Shown here: positions 1 through 6,080 of the stretch, piece by piece
Layout of the letters: each line of letters starts with the position of its first letter
Numbering within the stretch: position 1 is the first letter of the stretch
Assembly (NCBI GenBank): GCA_003219995.1
Contig: QHRC01000095.1
Coordinates: forward strand, 1 to 8,404
DNA length: 8,404 nucleotides
Direction of reading: 5' to 3'
Source of the DNA: Verrucomicrobiota bacterium
GTDB lineage: Bacteria > Verrucomicrobiota > Verrucomicrobiia > Chthoniobacterales > UBA10450
Made by a program: the position numbers and the translations under genes
Notes under the pieces: generated by a model
Database searches by the model: none
Told to the model about the DNA's origin: nothing
Seen by the model: only the letters and a program-made list of their open reading frames with translations

Positions 1-950
1 ATCCATGGCATGGTTTCACGCGGGAAGACAAAGCCGGAAAAGAAAACGCTGGGCAGCATGTAAGTCATGGATATTTGCAGGGCCTGCATCTGGTTCTCGG
101 CTTTCGTGCCGACAAGCAGACCGAGGCTGAGCAGGGCAAAAACGTAAACCAGCGTGGAAAACATCATCGCGAAAACGCTGCCGTTGATCGGCACATTGAA
201 GAGAAAACGCATGATCAAAAAAAGGATCACGGCCATGGTCATGCCGATGCAAAGATAGGGCACCAGTTTGCCCAACATGAGACCCCACCGACTCAACGGA
301 CTCACCAGCAAGGTCTCGAGCGTCCCCTTCTCTCGTTCGCGCACTACCGCCATGGCCGTCGCAAAAGTCGTGCCGATTTGCAGAACAATCCCGATCACCC
401 CCGGGATGTAAAAGTTCGGGCTGCGCATCGTCGGGTTGTAGAGCATTTGCGGCCGGATATCGATCGGCACGCCATGCCGCCCGGTTTCGCGCAGAAGCGA
501 CTCGATCGACTGGGTCAGCGCAACGGCCAGTGCAGTGTTGAGCGCTTGCAGCGCCGTTGTCGAGTTTGATCCATCGACCAGCAGTTGCACCTGCGCCGGG
601 TAGCCGGCGCGCACGTCTTGCGTGAACTTCGGCGGAATCTCCAGCCCGGCGTAAGCGCGGCCTTTGCGAATTGCGCTCGCCATCGCATCGATGCTCTGGA
701 CTTCGCCGACCACGCGAAAGGTCTCAGTGTTGACGAAGCGATCGATAAATTGGCGACTTTCCGCCGTGCGATCCTCATTGAAGATGATCAGCGCCATATG
801 CTTCACGTCGGTATCGAGAGCGTAGCCGAACGCGATCATCTCCACCAACGGCGGGAAAAACATGAAGAACAACGTCATCGGATCGCGCCAGACGACGATG
901 AATTCCTTGAACAAAATTGCGCTGAGTCCGCGGAAAGGTTTGCGTTTCAT
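1..950 (-). CDS. ABC-2 type transporter permease (partial, C-terminus off the left edge)
   Basis: Inner-membrane permease of an ABC exporter, of the YhhJ/YbhS/YbhR type that works with an HlyD-like adaptor. The frame is open from ATG at 950 to the window edge, giving 316 residues; the family is usually about 370-380, so roughly 60 are missing. Visible features are an amphipathic start with the family-typical VVWRDP (19-24), a first membrane segment about 25-44, a long extracytoplasmic domain about 46-175, then several hydrophobic segments from about 183. The conserved cytoplasmic ABC-2 loop reads REREKGTLETLLVSPL (204-219). The start is supported by GGAG 8 nt upstream. It is the last visible gene of the adaptor-ATPase-permease operon; a second permease gene often follows in such operons but would lie outside. 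The substrate cannot be told from sequence; drug or lipid-like export is a family-level guess. Confidence 0.93.
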   Translation of the reverse strand, partial: MKRKPFRGLSAILFKEFIVVWRDPMTLFFMFFPPLVEMIAFGYALDTDVKHMALIIFNEDRTAESRQFIDRFVNTETFRVVGEVQSIDAMASAIRKGRAYAGLEIPPKFTQDVRAGYPAQVQLLVDGSNSTTALQALNTALAVALTQSIESLLRETGRHGVPIDIRPQMLYNPTMRSPNFYIPGVIGIVLQIGTTFATAMAVVREREKGTLETLLVSPLSRWGLMLGKLVPYLCIGMTMAVILFLIMRFLFNVPINGSVFAMMFSTLVYVFALLSLGLLVGTKAENQMQALQISMTYMLPSVFFSGFVFPRETMPW

Positions 951-958
951 ACGGTTTG

Positions 959-962
959 CTCC
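959..962 (-). promoter_or_regulatory. Shine-Dalgarno of the ABC-2 permease
   Basis: On the minus strand GGAG lies 8 nt before the permease ATG. It directly abuts the end of the inverted repeat at 963, so the inserted unit stops exactly where the ribosome binding site begins. Confidence 0.7.
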
Positions 963-991
963 GTCATCCCGAGCGGAGCGAGGGACCTCGC
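963..991 (+). repeat. Left inverted repeat of the GIY-YIG cassette
   Basis: Matches the reverse complement of 1291-1319 at 25 of 29 positions; all four differences are transitions. The shared core is CCGAGCGGAGCGAGG. Inside the arm TCCC (967-970) can pair with GGGA (982-985) around an 11-nt loop. The minus-strand reading of this arm supplies the last residues and the stop codon of the nuclease gene. From general knowledge, this GAGCGGAGCGAGG-type motif is a widespread intergenic repeat in several phyla, often mistranslated as SLRSG or IPSGARDL-like peptides. Confidence 0.85.
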
Positions 992-1284
992 ATATGCTGA
1001 AAGAGCATGTTTGAAAGATCGGCCCATCTCGGGTTCAGTGTTTCAACCAACGCGTTTTTCTTACTGCGCCGCCAGCCTTTGATTTCTTTTTCGCGCGAGA
1101 TCGCGTCCCGCGGATCATCGAAATTCTCGTAATACACGAGTCGATTTACTTTATAGTTCTTCGTGAACCCTTTGATTTCGGCGTTCTGATGTTCCCATAT
1201 GCGACGCACGAGATCGTTTGTTATGCCCGGGTAAAGAACGACCCGGCTGCGATTCGTCATCATGTAAACGAAGAAGACTTTCAT
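964..1284 (-). CDS. Small GIY-YIG domain nuclease
   Basis: A 106-residue stand-alone GIY-YIG endonuclease-fold protein of the short UvrC N-terminal-like class. The GIY half is FVYMM (5-9) and the YIG half is LYPG (17-20), with proline in place of the usual isoleucine, followed by TNDLVRR (22-28) and WEH (30-32). Further family positions are YYEN (51-54), the helix REKEIKGWRR (64-73) with the candidate catalytic glutamate, K69, and NPRWADL (84-90). The family core normally ends near here; residues after about 91 are extra, and the last ones (RGPSLRSG) are encoded by the repeat arm. The start is ATG preceded by six A residues and the other repeat arm; the only Shine-Dalgarno-like AGGA lies inside that arm, 13 nt away, so translation may be weak. 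The biological role of such single-domain proteins is not established; repeat maintenance or mobility is my inference. Confidence 0.88.
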   Translation of the reverse strand: MKVFFVYMMTNRSRVVLYPGITNDLVRRIWEHQNAEIKGFTKNYKVNRLVYYENFDDPRDAISREKEIKGWRRSKKNALVETLNPRWADLSNMLFQHMRGPSLRSG

Positions 1285-1290
1285 TTTTTT

Positions 1291-1319
1291 GTGAGGTTCC
1301 TCGCTCCGCTCGGAATAAC
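1291..1319 (-). repeat. Right inverted repeat of the GIY-YIG cassette
   Basis: Partner of 963-991 in inverted orientation. Read on the minus strand it carries TTCC and GGAA where the left arm carries TCCC and GGGA, so a short internal stem is kept by a paired change. It lies 6 nt upstream of the nuclease ATG and 8 nt beyond the ATPase stop codon. Confidence 0.85.
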
Positions 1320-1327
1320 AGAATGCA

Positions 1328-2287
1328 TCATGCCGCCTTCTGCTGTTCGCCTGCGTGTTTTTCGCTCAACGTCACGAAAACGTCTTCGAGTGACGGGCCA
1401 ATCTCATGGATTTCGGCGTGCGAAATTCCTGCGCCATGCAGCTTCGCGTCGATATCAGAGCGTTTGACGCTTTCATCGACAAGCAAGTGCATCGATTGCC
1501 CGAACACGGTAGCGCTGCGCACCCCTTTAAGTTGCCGTACGGCTTGCAACGCAGTCGTGACGTGATCGCAAGTCACATCGAGCCGACGCGTGCCGGGCGG
1601 ACTGACTTCAGGCATCTGTTTCAACTCATCTGGCTCGCCGCATACGATCAACCGAGACATGTAAATGTAACCGACATGATCGCACCGCTCCGCTTCGTCC
1701 ATGTAATGCGTGGTCACGAAGAGCGTCATCCCCTGGCCCGCAAATTCGAACAGCAAATCCCAGAGCTCTCGACGTGCGACCGGATCGATGCCCGCGGTGG
1801 GTTCGTCGAGGAACAGCACGGTCGGTCTGTGCATGAGCGAGCAAGCCATGGCGAGGCGCTGCCGCCAACCGCCGGAAAGCAAAGCCGCCCGCCGATCGAG
1901 GTACGGCTCCAGGTGAGTGATCGCGACCAATTCATCGCGACGCTGATTCAATTGTCGCCCGTGCAAACCGTAAAGTTTGCCGGCAAAGATGAGGTTCTCG
2001 TTCGCGGTCAGCTCGTCATAGAGCGAAAATTTTTGCGACATATAACCAATCATGTCTTTGATCGGTTCGGTCTCGCGCACGACATCATGCCCGCCGATAC
2101 GCGCGGTTCCGTCGCTCGGCTCCAGAATTCCGCAAAGCATCCGGATGACGGTCGATTTACCCGAGCCATTCGGCCCGAGAAATCCGAAGATCGAACCTTT
2201 GGCCACGGAAAAGGAGACGTGATCGACTGCGGTGAATGCGCCGAAGCGTTTCGTCAACCCTTCGCATTCAATCATCGCGTCCGGCAT
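1328..2287 (-). CDS. ABC transporter ATP-binding protein (exporter, YbhF-like half)
   Basis: Cytoplasmic ATPase of 319 residues that powers the neighbouring ABC-2 permease. All motifs are intact: Walker A GPNGSGKST (38-46), Q-loop glutamine Q85 in MSQKFSLY, signature LSGGWRQR (137-144), Walker B VLFLDEP (157-163) with D161 and E162, D-loop GIDP (166-169) and switch histidine H194 in VTTHYMDEAE. The C-terminal part ends with GPSLEDVFVTLSEK, usual in drug/lipid-type ABC-2 exporters. E. coli YbhF carries two ATPase domains; here there is one. The ATG at 2287 has no clear Shine-Dalgarno; a second in-frame ATG four codons on is equally possible. It follows the adaptor gene by 114 nt of repeat sequence and is separated from the permease by the GIY-YIG cassette. 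Confidence 0.96.
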   Translation of the reverse strand: MPDAMIECEGLTKRFGAFTAVDHVSFSVAKGSIFGFLGPNGSGKSTVIRMLCGILEPSDGTARIGGHDVVRETEPIKDMIGYMSQKFSLYDELTANENLIFAGKLYGLHGRQLNQRRDELVAITHLEPYLDRRAALLSGGWRQRLAMACSLMHRPTVLFLDEPTAGIDPVARRELWDLLFEFAGQGMTLFVTTHYMDEAERCDHVGYIYMSRLIVCGEPDELKQMPEVSPPGTRRLDVTCDHVTTALQAVRQLKGVRSATVFGQSMHLLVDESVKRSDIDAKLHGAGISHAEIHEIGPSLEDVFVTLSEKHAGEQQKAA

Positions 2288-2296
2288 ATTAGAAAA

Positions 2297-2405
2297 ACGA
2301 ATCAGGAAAACAGAAACGCAGGAGAAAAATACAAAGGCTCAAATCAATTTCTTCCTTTCCTGCTTTCCTGATTCATCCTCCTGGGTTCCTGGTTTCCAGA
2401 TTCAT
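2297..2405. repeat. Three-copy CAGGAAA-type repeat filling the adaptor-ATPase gap
   Basis: The gap holds three copies of a ~21-nt motif close to ATGAATCAGGAAAGCAGGAAA. On the minus strand one runs 2405 to 2385 and a second 2376 to 2356; they agree at about 18 of 21 positions. A third copy is inverted, on the plus strand at about 2297-2317. The inverted pair 2299-2313 and 2360-2374 can form a 15-bp stem with one mismatch around a 46-nt loop. The first copy overlaps the adaptor stop codon. This looks like a REP-like or MITE-like intergenic element; no protein is encoded. Confidence 0.65.
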
Positions 2406-3316
2406 TTCACATTTGGAAAATAAACATCGGCCGCCATGCCCGCGCGCAATGCGCGCAATCGATCCTCGCCGCTCGGTAAACGAATTTTGACACCGAAAAC
2501 CTGGCGAATCCGGTCTTCAACCGTTTGCACATTGCGCGGAGTAAACTCGGCCTGGCGATTGACCTGCTCGACGATGCCGTCAAAATCTTTGCCGCGAAAG
2601 GAATCGACCTGGACGCGGACATGATCGCCAATCTTAATTAGCCCGAGCCATGGCTCGGGCACGTAAACGCGAACCCAAAGATGTTGCAGTAAGAGCAGCG
2701 TGGCCACTTCGCGATTGGCCGGCAACACGTCGCCGACTTTCACGCTTAAGACCTCAAGCACGCAATCACTCGGGGCCTTCACCTGCATTTCGGCAAGTTG
2801 CGCGTCGATATCCGCCAATTGTGCGCGCGCCTGAATGACGCGTGTTTGCGAGGCCGCGACGATCTTTTCTTGCGCTGTGGCCGAACTGGCAGCTTTTTGC
2901 GCGTCAGTGGGCGAAATTACTTTGCGCTTTAGCAAGTCCTGCTGGCGCTTGGCATCGTCACGCAGGAATTCCAACAAGGCCACTTGCGACTCGGCATCGT
3001 GAGTGGCGCTATCGATCTGTGCGACGGCAAGATCGCGACGCGCTTTCAGTTCCGCCGCATCCAACTCGACAATTGGTTGACTAGCGCCGAGCCGATCGCC
3101 TTCTTGGGCAAAGATTTTCTCGACCCGCCCGCTCGAGCGCGGGCCGACATGGACCTCATCCACTTCAATGGTGCCCGAAACGCTCTTGCGCCGTTCCCCG
3201 CAATTAGCTGTTAAGATCGACAAAGTAATTAGCGCGCTGAGCCGGAAGTACTTGTCGATCTTTGTTTCCACGCTTGAATCCGACGTTATGAAAGTGGATT
3301 TCGGTATGTTACGCAA
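2402..3316 (-). CDS. HlyD-family periplasmic adaptor (membrane fusion protein) of an ABC exporter
   Basis: Membrane-fusion protein of 304 residues linking the inner-membrane ABC exporter to the periplasm or an outer-membrane channel. A hydrophobic segment at 26-38 is followed by C39; the sequence ILTANC is a poor lipobox because asparagine precedes the cysteine, so either a lipoprotein or an N-terminally anchored protein is possible. Then come the first biotinyl-lipoyl-like half (about 45-90, SGRVEKIFAQEGDRL), an alpha-helical hairpin rich in A, Q, K and R (about 90-178), the second lipoyl half (VLEVLSVKVGDVL, 187-199) and the beta-barrel/proximal region with EFTPRNVQTVEDR (257-269), typical of YbhG-like adaptors. 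The start is TTG, supported by AGGAG 9 nt upstream; a GTG at codon 16 lacks such a site. First gene of the export operon, divergent from the DUF3052 gene with 41 nt between them. Confidence 0.92.
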   Translation of the reverse strand: MRNIPKSTFITSDSSVETKIDKYFRLSALITLSILTANCGERRKSVSGTIEVDEVHVGPRSSGRVEKIFAQEGDRLGASQPIVELDAAELKARRDLAVAQIDSATHDAESQVALLEFLRDDAKRQQDLLKRKVISPTDAQKAASSATAQEKIVAASQTRVIQARAQLADIDAQLAEMQVKAPSDCVLEVLSVKVGDVLPANREVATLLLLQHLWVRVYVPEPWLGLIKIGDHVRVQVDSFRGKDFDGIVEQVNRQAEFTPRNVQTVEDRIRQVFGVKIRLPSGEDRLRALRAGMAADVYFPNVK

Positions 3317-3325
3317 GCGATTGCA

Positions 3326-3330
3326 CTCCT
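3326..3330 (-). promoter_or_regulatory. Shine-Dalgarno fixing the TTG start of the adaptor gene
   Basis: AGGAG on the minus strand with a 9-nt spacer to TTG at 3316-3314. It is the reason for preferring this rare start over the in-frame GTG 15 codons later. Confidence 0.75.
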
Positions 3331-3357
3331 AGCTTCGCGCGCTACTCTCCGAAAAAT

Positions 3358-3769
3358 ATGGCCGGCTACTCCGGAACGCCGCCCGCGCAAAAACTTGGGA
3401 TGAAACCCGGTACCACCGTTGTTTTGATCAACGCGCCGGCGAGTTACCGGAAATTACTTGGCAGCTTCGCGAATGGCGTGAAGTTCACCGGCCGAGTTCG
3501 GCACAAACTCCAATTTCATTCACTTCTTCACCACGCACCGAAGCGAACTGAAAAAACAACTGCGCCGTCTTCGCACGAAAATCGCCGACTCGGGAACGCT
3601 CTGGGTTTCGTGGGCGAAGAAATCATCCGGCGTGGCCAGCGACGTCACGGAAGACGTTATTCGCGAGGTCGCCTTACCCCTTGGGTTCGTCGACATAAAA
3701 GTTTGTGCTGTCGATGAAACCTGGTCCGGATTGAAGTTGATGATTCGCTGCCAGAATCGAAAATCGTAA
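3358..3769 (+). pseudogene. DUF3052 family protein, broken by a frameshift
   Basis: Two halves of one DUF3052 protein lie in different frames. Frame one starts at ATG 3358 and reads MAGYSGTPPAQKLGMKPG, then VVLINAPASYRKLLG, the family's N-terminal signature. After about residue 45 the similarity moves to the +1 frame, which reads FIHFFTTHRSELKKQL, then GTLWVSWAKKSSGV, DVTEDVIREVALPLG and DETWSGLKL, ending at TAA 3767-3769. Dropping one base near 3499 joins them smoothly (a shift anywhere about 3490-3512 would do). The uncorrected first frame stops at 3717. Family function is unknown. Both halves keep strong family character, so the lesion is recent or is a sequencing/assembly error; programmed frameshifting is less likely, as I see no slippery heptamer there. 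The downstream VOC gene starts 1 nt after the restored stop, suggesting coupling. Confidence 0.85.
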
Positions 3770-3770
3770 A

Positions 3771-4175
3771 ATGAAAACACGACGTCTGGATCACATTGAT
3801 TTGCGGGTAAAGGATTTTCAACGAGCGATGCGGTTTTACGAAAAACTTCTGCCTGCGCTTGGATTTACCTGCGATCGCTCGGACGAGACGTGGGGCACCT
3901 TCTACTCGGCTGGCAAGGATAAGCCGTCCGAGTTTTTTGGGTTCACCGAAGATCGACAACATCAACCGAACGGAACGCGCATTGCATTTTGGGCAGAGAC
4001 CCGCGATGAAGTCGATCGTCTTGCGCGACTTGTGCGCGAAATCGGCGGTCAAAAACTGGAGGGGCCGGAAATTTGCCCGGATTACAGCCCCGGATACTAC
4101 GCAGTTTTCTTCGAGGATCCGGAGGGAAACAAACTGGAAATTTGTTGCCGCGAAAATCCTGTCATTGCAGAGTGA
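3771..4175 (+). CDS. VOC (glyoxalase/bleomycin-resistance fold) protein
   Basis: A 134-residue single-domain protein of the vicinal oxygen chelate superfamily. It starts with LDHIDLRVKDFQRAMRFYEK (6-25), the usual first beta-alpha unit with the putative metal ligand H8, and ends with YYAVFFEDPEGNKLEI (109-124) carrying E123, the usual last metal ligand. The middle stretch NGTRIAFWAETRDEVDRL (67-84) is the second repeat of the fold; arginine sits where many family members have a metal-binding histidine, so the metal site may be incomplete. The family includes lyases, dioxygenases and resistance proteins, and the substrate cannot be assigned. The gene follows the DUF3052 reading frame by 1 nt and has no obvious Shine-Dalgarno, so it probably relies on translational coupling. 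Confidence 0.9.
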   Translation: MKTRRLDHIDLRVKDFQRAMRFYEKLLPALGFTCDRSDETWGTFYSAGKDKPSEFFGFTEDRQHQPNGTRIAFWAETRDEVDRLARLVREIGGQKLEGPEICPDYSPGYYAVFFEDPEGNKLEICCRENPVIAE

Positions 4176-4199
4176 AAAACTTCAGCGAACAGTTGGCTG

Positions 4200-4754
4200 A
4201 TGAGTGATCCGGCCCACGTTCCTGCGATCTTGCAGGAGCCTCGTCGCGTTCGTTACCTCAAAATCATCGCCCTTTTTAAAATTCTTAAGGGCTTGCTTCT
4301 TTTCGGGCTTGGTTTCTCGCTTCTATTTTTGAACAGCCGGCCGGTCTGGCTCGAACAAATTTCGGATTGGGCGGACGATCAAATTTTGCTTCACCATAGC
4401 AAGCCGGTTCATTTTCTTCTCGCCAAATTGCAAGACGTGCTCGCGGGCGGCGGGGCGCTCCGCGCGACAGCGTTGCTCTCGCTTTTTTACTGTGCGGTCC
4501 TCTTCACCGAGGGGTTTGGCGTTTACTTTCAGAAACGCTGGGCCGAATGGCTGATGATTTGCGCAACCGGAGCGCTCATTCCGGTGGAGATACGCCACCT
4601 CTGGCATCGATTAATGGGGCACGGGCCGATCTTGGCGGCCCTGCTCATTCTCCTGGCGAACTGTTTCATCGTTTGGTTTCTATATCTCGTCCTTAAGCGG
4701 GACAAAGCCGAGACGTACGCCGAGAGAAAACCCGAGCTGGTCGAAACTAGTTAG
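4200..4754 (+). CDS. DUF2127 family integral membrane protein
   Basis: A 184-residue membrane protein with four likely transmembrane segments, at about 26-45, 86-108, 114-131 and 143-165. The first contains LKIIALFKILKGLLLFGLG (20-38), and the second and third are joined by EGFGVYFQKRWAEWLMICATG (104-124) followed by IPVEI, all characteristic of DUF2127. The function of the family is unknown. The start at ATG 4200 is 24 nt after the VOC stop; no strong Shine-Dalgarno is visible. The hydrophilic tail after about 166 is rich in charged residues and probably cytoplasmic. Its stop TAG (4752-4754) overlaps the stop of the convergent maf gene. Confidence 0.85.
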   Translation: MSDPAHVPAILQEPRRVRYLKIIALFKILKGLLLFGLGFSLLFLNSRPVWLEQISDWADDQILLHHSKPVHFLLAKLQDVLAGGGALRATALLSLFYCAVLFTEGFGVYFQKRWAEWLMICATGALIPVEIRHLWHRLMGHGPILAALLILLANCFIVWFLYLVLKRDKAETYAERKPELVETS

Positions 4755-5353
4755 GGTCCGAGCCGGACTGGCAGTTTTTTTGGCTTGATCCCGAACTCGG
4801 CCAGCGCGGCCGTTGTTTTTTCCATCGGCAGACCGACAACATTTGTATAGGAGCCTTCGATTTTTCCAATGATCGCCGCGCCATATCCCTGCGCGGCATA
4901 GGAGCCGGCTTTGTCGAGAGGGTTCACCTTGTCGAGGTAAGCGCGAATCGCTGAATCGCTCAAACGGCGAAACCAGACGCGCGAGATTTCATAAAAACTT
5001 GTCGATCGAGCGCTGCTGAGATGACAGACAAACACCGCCGAACAGACTTCATGGGAGCGTCCGCTTAAGCGGCGCAGAATCGCCGCTGCTTCATCGACAT
5101 CCCTGGGTTTCCCGATGATTTGATCGTCGAGCGCAACCAGCGTATCGGCCGCGAGCACGATTTCTCCCGGATGCGCGCGCCCAATCGAGAACGCTTTGCG
5201 GATGGCGTTAAGGATGGTGAGCTCGCGCAGGGTAAGATCGACATCGGACCTTTCCGAGACATCCGGCGCGATGGCCGCAAATTCAAAACCGGCCTCGGTC
5301 AATAGTTGACGTCGCCGGGGAGAATTGGAGGCAAGTAACAACGACGCACGCAC
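4751..5353 (-). CDS. maf: Maf family nucleoside triphosphate pyrophosphatase
   Basis: Cytoplasmic enzyme of 200 residues that hydrolyses non-canonical or pyrimidine nucleoside triphosphates to monophosphates, a house-cleaning role. Family motifs are all present: SNSPRRRQLL (9-18), VLAADTLV (66-73) with catalytic D70, IGKP (80-83), LDKAGSYAAQG (147-157) and GSYTNVVGLP (167-176). The AADT and AAQG motifs fit the YhdE-like dTTP/UTP branch; this finer call is tentative. The start is GTG at 5353, placing SNSPRR at the usual distance from the N-terminus; no good Shine-Dalgarno is visible. It begins 19 nt after the stop of the DUF4412-like gene, so the two are probably co-transcribed. The stop TAA lies inside a 4-bp overlap with the convergent DUF2127 gene. 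Confidence 0.96.
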   Translation of the reverse strand: MRASLLLASNSPRRRQLLTEAGFEFAAIAPDVSERSDVDLTLRELTILNAIRKAFSIGRAHPGEIVLAADTLVALDDQIIGKPRDVDEAAAILRRLSGRSHEVCSAVFVCHLSSARSTSFYEISRVWFRRLSDSAIRAYLDKVNPLDKAGSYAAQGYGAAIIGKIEGSYTNVVGLPMEKTTAALAEFGIKPKKLPVRLGP

Positions 5354-5372
5354 GCGGCTCAGCCCGGTCCGG

Positions 5373-6080
5373 CTAAGGCTTCGGCGAAACTTCCGCAGCC
5401 GGCTTCTTTTCGTTTTGTAAAAGTGCGTTCATGTCCGGCGTTTTCACTTCCTGAAAATCTGCGGGAATGGCGAACTCGGCGTCATTTAACGGATCCTGTT
5501 TAATGGAGGTAAGCGTGGTGATGACTTCACTTCCGCCTACCGACACGACCATTTTGAGCGGCAAACCCGGGAAATCACGGTAATCAGGCACTCCCATACG
5601 TTTTGAGTTCCACACTTCCGAGTTGAGAGACTGCAACTGTTTTAGAATAGCGGCGCCGTCCGGATATTTGGAGGCAATCCAATAGGTCGCTTTGAAGGTG
5701 GGCGTCTCATAAACGTATTGCTCGGTTTCGTAACCGTTGAACATTTCCTTCTTCCCAGTCGGCGTCAGTTTTGCTTTCTCGATGTTCTCTTTTTTCGCAT
5801 TGAATTTCTCGATCATTTCGGTGGCCGCTTTCATTTTATCGGCCGAAATGCGCAGGACCTTTTTTCGATCGTTCATCAGGTTCGTTATCTCGCCGGTTTT
5901 TCCATCGATAATGGTGGTCATTTTTGGCGGCGCATCGATGCGCGCTTTGTCGCCTTTTATTTTAAGAATCATTTCGCCGTCCTGGCCCGCTCCTTGGACC
6001 TGATGCACGATGGTGAGGTCGGCCCGGACCGGCAGAAGCAAACAGATGCTAAAAACAAACAAAAAACCGGCGAGTTTCAT
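5373..6080 (-). CDS. Exported DUF4412-like protein
   Basis: A 235-residue protein with an N-terminal signal peptide: MK, a hydrophobic core LAGFLFVFSICLLLP, then VRA before D21, a good signal peptidase I site. The mature part is probably periplasmic and has the DUF4412 look, with IKGDKARID (41-49), TTIIDGKTGEITNL (55-68), a charged helical stretch rich in K and E (82-112), GYETEQYVYET (116-126), YWIASKYP (133-140) and FPGLPLKMVVS (170-180). The function of this family is unknown. The reading frame extends upstream to 6188, but the internal ATG at 6080 places a proper signal peptide at the N-terminus and is chosen for that reason; only a weak GAGG lies upstream. It is followed after 19 nt by maf. 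The end (KKPAAEVSPKP) is a low-complexity tail. Confidence 0.8.
   Translation of the reverse strand: MKLAGFLFVFSICLLLPVRADLTIVHQVQGAGQDGEMILKIKGDKARIDAPPKMTTIIDGKTGEITNLMNDRKKVLRISADKMKAATEMIEKFNAKKENIEKAKLTPTGKKEMFNGYETEQYVYETPTFKATYWIASKYPDGAAILKQLQSLNSEVWNSKRMGVPDYRDFPGLPLKMVVSVGGSEVITTLTSIKQDPLNDAEFAIPADFQEVKTPDMNALLQNEKKPAAEVSPKP

Larger units (their letters stand above)
963..1319 (-). mobile_element. Inverted-repeat-bounded GIY-YIG nuclease cassette (putative)
   Basis: A 357-bp unit made of two 29-bp imperfect inverted repeats (963-991 and 1291-1319) with one small GIY-YIG nuclease gene filling the space between them. It separates the ATPase and permease genes of one operon. Taking the unit out leaves 20 nt between the ATPase stop (1328-1330) and the permease ATG (950), with an intact GGAG, a normal operon junction. 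I see no target-site duplication. The cassette reads in the same direction as the operon, so transcription can pass through. That it is or was mobile is inference. The architecture resembles REP elements paired with a dedicated nuclease, as in REP/RAYT systems, but with a GIY-YIG protein in place of a tyrosine transposase. Confidence 0.55.

Noticed and set aside
75..569. Plus-strand open frame in the left 600 bases
   Set aside because: It is antisense to the ABC-2 permease and its product (rich in H, R and Q) matches no family.
963..1319. CRISPR or classical insertion sequence
   Set aside because: There are only two copies of the repeat, in inverted orientation, and no DDE, HUH or serine recombinase; I also see no target-site duplication, so it is described as a putative GIY-YIG cassette only.
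1406..2371. Long plus-strand open frame of 321 codons opposite the ABC ATPase
   Set aside because: It lies antisense to an ATPase with every conserved motif, and its own product shows no domain character, so it is a shadow frame.
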